64,000 bases of DNA from Liolophura sinensis (lineage: Eukaryota > Mollusca > Polyplacophora > Chitonida > Chitonidae), in the NCBI RefSeq assembly GCF_032854445.1, contig NC_088295.1, forward strand, positions 16,851,385 through 16,915,384, read 5' to 3'. The translations under genes were made by a program, and so were the position numbers. This document shows positions 55,851-64,000 of the stretch, in pieces (position 1 is the first letter of the stretch; every line of letters begins with the position of its first letter). Below the pieces are notes generated by a model. It had not been told where the DNA came from. It saw nothing but the letters and a program-made list of their open reading frames with translations, and did not search any database.

Positions 55851-56333
55851 GTCCCGCTTTCACTGTTCTTGACAGAGACTTAAATTTCAGACAGTAAGCA
55901 TTCAATAACTCTCGTGTGATCGTTCTCACTTTTCTTTCACCAAAACGTGTTCCTATCTATAGCACTGTATTTAGGCCTGTATGTCACATGTTGGAAAGTT
56001 CGTCAGTGACTATACGCTGGCCTGTTAGTGCCATTCGAAATTTTTAATATTTTTTAATGATTTACCGTGGTTCAAGGTTTATCTAATGAAAGTTTATTAT
56101 TAGGAACAAAAAAATTAAAGTTTATGGGAAAACAGAATTAACGCAAACACAAATATATTTTGGACGAAATTGATAAATTCCGCTATAAACTTTGAATAAC
56201 AGTGGAAAAACGATTTCTCCGCGGTGAAGACCCACTTGACATTAAGCCTCAATCTGAAATATTAGAGTCAGGAAGCGTATCCTCGTCTGATCAAAGATGT
56301 CGAATATCTCAGATCGAGACTGAGCGACGCGTG
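55851..56333. other. Intergenic, nothing recognised
   Basis: AT-rich. The 97-codon ORF that begins near 56202 runs into the 20-bp array and is not credible. Confidence 0.45.
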
Positions 56334-56575
56334 GGTTTCCACTGCGGGAAAAATATTTCCACCGAGGAGAAAAGGTTTACCGCAGATAAGACGTTTGTAC
56401 CGCGGAAAAAGCGTCCACCCCAGAGAACAGTTTTTCACCGAGGAGAACAGATTTCCACCGTGGAGAAAACGTTTCCAGCGCGGAGAAAATGTTAACATCG
56501 CGTAAAAAACGTTTTCACCGCGAAGAAAACGTTTCCACCTCGGAGAAAAGGTGTACACGGCGGATAAAACGTTTC
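56334..56575. repeat. 20-bp palindromic tandem array, ~11 copies
   Basis: Units of about 20 bp like GTTTTCACCGCGAAGAAAAC. Each unit is itself a small dyad: GTTTTC and GAAAAC flank an 8-base CG-containing centre. GC-rich relative to its surroundings. Copies are degenerate at the left end and regular at the right. Confidence 0.85.
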
Positions 56576-57432
56576 CACGGTTCCTACGTTAATTTCCTTT
56601 TGCATATACTTCAAATTCTTTGCTCATAATGATAAGTTTCACTAGAAAGTCCTCTGAATCATGGTATATCAGTAGAAAATGTCAAAATTTCGAATGGCAT
56701 GCACAAACGGGAAATTGAAATTGAGATTATATTGAAGTGAAAAAGTCTTGAGATTAAAGTTTAACAACGATCAAATAAATAAATGAGTAGGGTTATATAT
56801 ACGGTAAGTGACAAAAAAAAATTTGCCTAGAAAAGTAAATTTTTAGAGAGATATAAATGTCATAAAATATTACTTTTGGTGCTGAATCCCACCTTCCAGA
56901 AAAGGCTCAAAACATCTTTCTACAGAATCTGCAGAATGCATACAATCTGGTAAAATGTGCGATTTAATCATGGGCGAAATTTAGATCATCTATAAATAGT
57001 GTAGTTTAAGCCATTACTGCAACCCGGATATTCATGATAGTTCCTGGAAAAGGCTTTACCGAGACGTGAAGCCTGAAGTTTGTTGATCTAGACCGGTGTA
57101 CTCGCACCTGAGTATATACGGATCATATATACGTATATAATACTAAAAAAATCCCAACAAAATCTGTGTCTCTATAAAGTATATATATAACTGCGAGGTA
57201 ACTACAAACGTTGCCTATATAGAATTTCATCTTCGTCGTCGTCAAATATCATAACCCTTGCCGGGTTAATTAAGTAAGTCAGTAAGTTAGGAGGTGCATG
57301 TATACGGTCCATTATATACAAATGCACACACCTACTCACTGCACAACACCTTATACAGTTGTCATTCGTTATGTATAGTACATTGATAAGGTCATTCAGT
57401 GGATTATTGAATAGTATGGTTGAACTGACAGT

Positions 57433-57433
<1 letters not shown>
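56576..57433. other. Intergenic, nothing recognised
   Basis: AT-rich, no supported feature. Confidence 0.45.

Positions 57434-57506
<73 letters not shown>
57434..57506. repeat. (TA)n dinucleotide repeat
   Basis: About 36 TA units. Ile-Tyr ORFs on both strands are artefacts. Confidence 0.97.
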
Positions 57507-57510
<4 letters not shown>

Positions 57511-58925
57511 GCAGGTTTGGGTGTGTACTTTTGATCGACTTGGTGATATACAACATTATTATTTAGTTTGCCAAAGTCCACGAAGTTCATGTCGTGCAAC
57601 CTTTCATACGTGCCTTTTACACAGTGCCAAGAGGCGACCTCTCTATACACATCTCAATATTGATTCCTTCAGGTTTTTCTCAAGGTTGTTTCTTTAGTCC
57701 AGAGACTACAAGCTGACCGTTTGACGACACAGACTTAATTGTGTACAAGAACGATTTAATGTGCTGTAATTTTGAGGCCTTTTCTTAAAACTTGTGCACA
57801 TATATGCTGGTGGTAAAATACTACACCCAGACATATAATCTGTTAAATTTAACAGAAAGTCTGTTGTCTGTGTGATGCTAAAATGTATTCTGCTATTACA
57901 ACAGATTATTCTTAATGTTAAAAGTACACTAATTATGTATTATTGCATGATACACGTATCATTGTGGATGTATAAATTCGTACATAGTCGTTTCTATAGA
58001 GTATAAACTTACACACACCGTCTACCCTACATGTACATGCAGATTTTGTGGATCAGCTGCTGTATGCCGCAATGTAAGTGTGCTCTCAGAAGCGCTATTC
58101 CACTCGTCTTATGAGTACGTACTTATATGGAACGCATATACAATGTGCTCTCAGGTCTTGGTGCTTATGGATGCATGGAGAATTGAGTATGATTAAATCT
58201 CGCGTAGATGTACTTAGAACTTATATTGTTTACAATGTGATACGGGATTACATCATGTAAATACAATTGGCGGACGGATCCACGAGTATCCGGCCCACGG
58301 GTAGCCATCCAGTATACGGATTTATAGGGTGTATTTTGTAGCTTGTCTGAACATGTATCGTATTTCAGTCATGCAGCCTATATCGATTGATGAATGCATT
58401 GTTAAAGCATTCAGTAATTCGAGTTGTCATTTCCTTCATGTCTCATGTGGTCCCCGCTTGTGCAATTGAGATCATATGACGTTTACCATTGTCTGATTTC
58501 TGTAGATATTTTAAGAACACTACATACATGTAGTCATGTTACAGAGGTCTTCAGTATATGCGAAAGGTCTTTAAAATGACATCATATCTGGCAAAACCGC
58601 AGAAGCCTTGTAATCTAACAGAGAAACGATTAAAATAAATCTGATATCGTATATCAACACGAATACGGGACGCTTATTGCACAATATATATATATATACG
58701 CCTACATTACGCTATATAGTCGCGCGAAAGGAAATATTTTTCGTTTAGAAATGTCGAAACCTTCATTGAACCTAGGAATGACGCATATCCTGTGGCCAGC
58801 ACAGAAGTGCTTTGTCATTGCTATAAAGAACAAGTAATGCATCTAATTCCACTAATCTGCTATGGCGATTTTCTGTAAATTAATAGCGCATATACAAATG
58901 TACAAATTCAACGGATCACCAGCAT
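57507..58925. other. Intergenic, nothing recognised
   Basis: AT-rich, with a short TA run at about 58684-58698. No gene. Confidence 0.45.
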
Positions 58926-59195
58926 TGCATTTATTTTTTTATTTGATTGGTGTTTTACGCCGTACTCAAGAATGTTTCACTTATACGACGATGACCAGCA
59001 TTATAGTGGAAGGAAATCGGGCAGAGCTTGTGGGAAACCCATGATCATCCGCAGGTTGCTGAACACTTTCCCACGCACAGCCGGAGAGGAAGCCAGCATG
59101 AGCTGGACTTGAACTCACAGCGACTTCACTGATGGTAGGCTCCTGGGTCGTTGAGCCTCGCTGGCTTGCTAAACCCCCTCGGTCACGGAGGCCCC
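58926..59195 (-). mobile_element. Full-length SINE
   Basis: Minus orientation, complete from head (GGGGGCCTCCGTGACCGAGG) through the B-box-type GAGTTCAAGTCC, CATGCTGGCTTCCTCTCCGG, core CTGGTCATCGTCGTATAAG, to an AAATAAA tail. The best-preserved copy with 52146-52418. Confidence 0.95.
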
Positions 59196-60897
59196 CATAC
59201 GAGCACTGTATCAACTGGGCATTTTAATTGGAAACATTATTGACGCCGATTTATTAATGTTGAGATGAAGATTCTAGATAATGGTAATATAATTAACGCC
59301 TTCGTCATGTTTTATCATTTATCATCTGGTTTTTTCATTTTCTACATTGTAAATAATACAGTTCTGTCGAAACCATATAATTATGCATCACCGTGATATG
59401 TATTCTGACTATCTAGCAAGCTGGAATATGCCTGCTCATATATGACTGTCAATGTTAGTCGCGTATAGTCTTGTGACCTGATCAACCTTTGAATCCTTTG
59501 TTTTGCTTAAGTGAAGCAGGCCCCACTGTCGTCTAGGCTATCGCAGTGGATACTCCAGTATATACTGTGTTCTTCCAAAGCACACCTTTTCATTTATCAT
59601 TAACCTTTTGGCCAAAACTTGTGGAATATGTAAAAATTAAGAAGTAGTTGTGACAGGTTTGACACAGCGTGAATTCAACGTCTTAATTGGCAGACATAAT
59701 TTTATATTGAAGATGTAAAACTAGCTTTATAGTAGATAAACTGGGTATAGATATTGGCAGTCTATATATAGCAAGTACGGAAAGGCTCGACACATTTACC
59801 TCTATATGCATCCACTAGTTAACTAAAAAACAATTGGAGTTGTAGCTATAGGGCTCGAAGCCACACATAGATTTTGAAAATTACACATGCTGGTAGCGAC
59901 TGGCAACCTGGTTACCATGGTACCACTGGAATGGACACATGCTGTATGTGTCCATGTGTATGTCAGAGTATAAGAAAAACCAAGAAAACCTTTTCAGCTT
60001 TCTACATCATTGTACTCCAGCTTTCGAACTTTCGTTTTCATCAGGGATATTATAGGTAGTAGCAGTGTAAAATCATGATACAGTACGGTCACTGTTTACT
60101 TGACAATGTTTGACTCGAATTTTACGTGTAATCCTGGCAATATAGAATATACAGACAGTTCTTTTGCCCGATAAACAGGCTTAATTACAGGCATGAATAA
60201 GGGACAGTCATTTCCATTTTATGTGCCTGGAGACTTATGTTTTTCAATAAATAACATTTCTTATTTTCACCTGGTATCTTATAAAATGAGAGACAGCAAA
60301 TCATGGTGAGGAATAAATTGCACATCGTCTCATATGAAAATGACTTTTGTTATTAATTTGTTGCTTCTGAACAGAAAATCTGTAGTTTTGGCAGTGTATT
60401 TTACCACAGTCTGACTGAGTATATATATATATATAGCCATCTGAAGATACGAAAGTGTCCACGACGTGATCGGACAGGTCACTTCGGACTGTTAGTCCGT
60501 AGGTGTGCGTATGCAAGTAGGCCTACCGAATTCTAACAAATTAGTTCAGGCTGTTCATGGTTACTCAGCAGAAATTTTGCTGACGCCATGAAAGGTTACC
60601 ATTACAACAGTACATGAGTACTTAATCCGTGTGATTTTTACATATTGGAGTACAAAGTTGCATGTTAAGCTATGACAGATTTTACCGATATACATGTGCT
60701 GAGAATCTAAAAACAATCAGTGCTGGCAGCCAGACATATTTTTTTGCTGTTTATAGGCCTATGGCTGTAAAAACCGACAGCTTTTGAGATTCAGAGTATA
60801 TATAGCATAAGATGTAATATATAGCCCAGTGACAGTTGTGCTTGAAATAATATTCTCATAGATTTATGACAAGGCTTTAATTTAATGCTTTATGCCG

Positions 60898-60900
<3 letters not shown>
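59196..60900. other. Intergenic, nothing recognised
   Basis: No exon or repeat supported; a small TA run lies at about 60418-60436. Confidence 0.45.

Positions 60901-60986
<86 letters not shown>
60901..60986. repeat. (TA)n dinucleotide repeat
   Basis: About 43 TA units. Confidence 0.97.
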
Positions 60987-60989
<3 letters not shown>

Positions 60990-63487
60990 TTTTAATCGCA
61001 ATGAACAATAATCATGGTACATGTACCTATAAAGGCTGGTATACATCTAACAATTTTTCATAACGCATGTCTATATATGCTTCCAGAGATCACGTTCGCT
61101 CTAAATCAATGAAATGCCATAACTTATACATGTGCCCAATCTCAAAATTAGAAAAGTAATATTCTTATTTCATATAGTCATGTCCATGAAAGAAAATTTT
61201 CTTCGGTAAACAACTTCATTCTCGGTCATATATTTCTATAGTTGCCAAAGAGTCCAAAGAGGACTATCTGGCCAAACGTTCCTGAAATAAAGCGTTATAT
61301 CAGTGGTCTCTTAACAGCAATTGTATTTTGTTTATGTTCCAGTTTTATTTGCATTATATCTATGTCATCTGAAGTGTGTATATAAAATATATTTTCATCT
61401 CAGCAGCCGTGTTGTAGTGAAGTCTAAATTTAATGAATTCTGAAATCATGTTAGTAACTTCCCTTTTCTTTTGCACGCAGGGTGCATCACCTAACTCCAG
61501 GGGAATCGAATCATTTACATTGAATATTAAATTTAACAAGACAATTCTTAATGACATAGGATGTAGGAAGTAATTTCTTTCTGAAGAAATCGTGTAAACT
61601 TCGTTATGTGAATAGACTCACATAGTAGTATGCCATGTGTAGGCTACGTAGGCTCTTGAAGAGAGGATTAGTCTGTTTTAGTTCCGCATGGCAATAACCA
61701 CTTCTAAAAAGAGGTTGTTTAATATAAATGTGAGCTTGTTCTGAATGTATATAAGTTTTACAAAGTAATCTTAAGGTTCCCAGAAATATTTCCCAAAACG
61801 CAATTTTTTTAATAAACGAGCCTGCTTAAAAATGGTAGATTTTCAATAATATACACGTATTCCAAAATTTCTACACATTTTCTGAATTTTCAGTAAACAA
61901 GTTTTTCCACAAATTGCGAAATGTGTACAGAAGGCATGATATAGGTTTACCAAATCTTTCCCAAGGCATGTACATAGTGTCCGCCTGCATGCATGGCGAC
62001 CACAAAAACGCAACTCCGCTGCAGCAGTGTGAGAAGGTGCCTATATAGCCAGAGTAACAGCTAGTTACAATAAAAACGTAACTCGGCGTAGCATGATATT
62101 TTGTACAATACAAATATGAGTCTTATTGCAATGTTTAAACATGAAGTGTTGTGTACTATTTGTACTGGATTTGACCCGCCAGTTATTACACGCAATTGTC
62201 TTTCCGACATCATTGAAACCGACTTCTTCTGTCAGGTAACTACATCTTCTGTTACAAATATGTAAAGATTTTAAAATATTGTGATGCTGTTTTTATTAGA
62301 GAAACAAGTCCTTGGAAATTAGACTGTGGATTTTGTTTCACTGGTTGACTACCTGAACTGTGATTTGAATACTTCGCTTATAGTTGAAGGCAACGTATAA
62401 AACTTCAAGGAAACAATTAATGGGGGCAAGTTATCCTCACGGCTAATAACCGACTTCACCTATTATATATATGGAGGCACTCTCTAGTAATATATAAGCT
62501 AATAACGCATGTCTTGTACAGATTTACAATTAACAGGTTTTGATAATGTTAATGTAAAAGGCAAAGAAAACACTACCATGAAGTATATGTCATATAAAAA
62601 GACCATTAAATATACTGTCCAGGAAAATAAGGTTATCTTGCTGTCGACTGATCCGCATATACCAGACCGTATTAACATATTCTGCTAAGTCAGCCGTTTA
62701 TATGCGGCACCATGCCCCATACAAAACTAGTCAGACATTACACTATAGACTTTTCTGCATGATTTATATGTACCCAAGGTACATTTTACAACTTAGTCAT
62801 GACTCCGCAGAATTTTAACGCAGTTCACGGGAAATGGGTCAGCAATTAACAGGCTACCTACGCTTTGCTTCGCAAAATCTTTTGAGGTGTTATATTTTAT
62901 ACGTACAGGTACAATTTATTTCTCTAATTAAGATGTTTATTCATGTAGCAGATTGGGGTGATGTCATTTAGAAGTGGTCGAAGTATAATGGTGTATCATC
63001 ATTATTCAGGACTATCGGTGGGCCCTACCTTTCTCGGTACGGCACAGATTGTTGTGCTGAAAACTGGCTGAGACTATTTCATATTGACATGGACATGTTT
63101 TTTTTCTTTTCAAAATAAAATAATAACTTCATATGAATCCTACGTATTACAAAAGTAACTTTACCACCACTAACCTGACCGTGGAATTTACAGTAATTAA
63201 AATTTTTTGAGATTTGTCAGTCAGGTTTATAACTAGCGATACATTTACCTCCTTATCACGTGTATATATAGCCTTTTTAATGTTTCCTTATGGGATAGCT
63301 CCAGAATTACAAATTGCAATTCCCAAAGTGGCTTTTTGTTATTATAATTATTACAAATTGCGTTATTATTAAATTGGGTCGTTACACTGTTCCTCTTCCG
63401 AAAGCACAGTTATGGAAAACCAAATGCGTTAGAAAAGCTTGTGCTAAAACTTCCTGTCCATCACACAGCTAGGCCAGAAGGGTGATT
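60987..63487. other. Intergenic, nothing recognised
   Basis: AT-rich, with scattered short ORFs and no domain. Confidence 0.45.
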
Positions 63488-63602
63488 TTGTTTATTTATT
63501 TGATTGGTGTTCTACTTCGTACTGAAGAATATTTCATTTATACGAGGCTCAGTACTGTCAGACTTTCCCACGTACGACTGGAGAGGGAGCCAGAAAGGCT
63601 AG
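63488..63602 (-). mobile_element. SINE with internal deletion
   Basis: Minus orientation. Tail and 3' end (GAACACCAATCAAATAAATA), then a deletion, then the TTCCCACGTACGACTGGAGA block on the plus strand. Confidence 0.8.
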
Positions 63603-64000
63603 GAGGAACAAGTCTCTGATACTAGTGTGATCAAAGTTGCATTTGGGGGAACTAGAGGTTTTGTGTATGTACAATAGCCGGAGTAAAATAGTTCATATTA
63701 AAGACGGGTAACAGAAACAGCCACACCACGCTAACATATCACAATGACAACAGAACTTATTCGATTTTTGCTTAACGCCATCCAACATGTTGATGAAGTG
63801 TTATAACCTATTGTCCTGTCATCAGTTCTATTCATGTGTGCAGGGCGACAATGACCTTATTCACTGAAGGTGTATGATCGCATCATAGAACTAGATGAAT
63901 CTCTGAAACACAGAATTACACTAGGAAGCGGAAGATGTAGATGACGTTGGAATGAAGCGAGAAATCAGGCAACTGAGCTCGGATTCTTTCAACTAACGCG
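63603..64000. other. Window end, nothing recognised
   Basis: No supported feature. Confidence 0.4.

Noticed and set aside
56202-56558. 97- and 96-codon ORFs, zinc-finger-like at first glance
   Set aside because: The periodicity comes from 20-bp units; Cys/His spacing is not that of a zinc finger.
56334-56575. CRISPR-like regular short repeats
   Set aside because: Units are contiguous with no spacers, and the genome is eukaryotic.
57359-57697. 112- and 84-codon ORFs on opposite strands
   Set aside because: Same artefact from the (TA)n tract at 57434-57506.

Overview
The window is eukaryotic. Its genes are split by spliceosomal introns with GT..AG junctions. The intergenic DNA is AT-rich and full of (TA)n tracts, minisatellites, MITE-like foldbacks and one tRNA-derived SINE family present as about twelve fragments. 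The SINE type (tRNA-like head, conserved core, AAATA-type tail), the Ty3/gypsy remnant and the gene structures suggest a lophotrochozoan, most likely a mollusc. That placement is inference; no species is claimed.

Three genes are well supported. (1) Minus strand, 27356-43838: a complete 16-exon ortholog of PLA2G6, the calcium-independent phospholipase A2 beta, with ankyrin repeats followed by a patatin-type lipase domain. Every exon phase closes and the product is 804 residues, against about 806 for the human long form. (2) Plus strand, 48019-50343: a two-exon small Maf transcription factor of 148 residues. Two ARE/NF-E2-type elements and several short upstream ORFs precede it. (3) Minus strand, 5599-9730: a three-exon, 220-residue bZIP factor with an acidic N-terminus and an atypical basic region. 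Weaker single-exon candidates lie at 15481-16458 (+), 22011-22108 (-) and 45610-45728 (+).

Layout. 1-5.6 kb: intergenic, with a foldback element, SINE pieces and (TA)n. 5.6-9.7 kb: the bZIP gene, with a MITE in one intron and an ATG-bearing repeat array just upstream of its first coding exon. 10-17.5 kb: intergenic, with perfect hairpins, a second GGGCCC-ended MITE and a degenerate minisatellite. 17.7-21.3 kb: a dead Ty3/gypsy element whose integrase/3' LTR half faces + while its reverse transcriptase/5' LTR half faces -, consistent with an internal inversion. 22-27.3 kb: AT-rich DNA with a 61-bp array. 27.3-43.8 kb: PLA2G6. 45.3-50.9 kb: a candidate divergent exon, then small Maf. 51.5-64 kb: repeats with no recognisable gene.

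The most striking observation is that several tandem arrays are copies of exon edges. In PLA2G6, the array after exon 15 (unit about 42 bp) repeats the exon 15 splice donor. The array after exon 9 (about 51 bp) repeats the exon 9 donor. The array before exon 14 (about 48-54 bp) repeats the exon 14 acceptor. The array upstream of the bZIP gene repeats that exon's 5' edge, including its start codon. The window therefore shows four arrays seeded at exon boundaries, each carrying many decoy splice sites or start codons.
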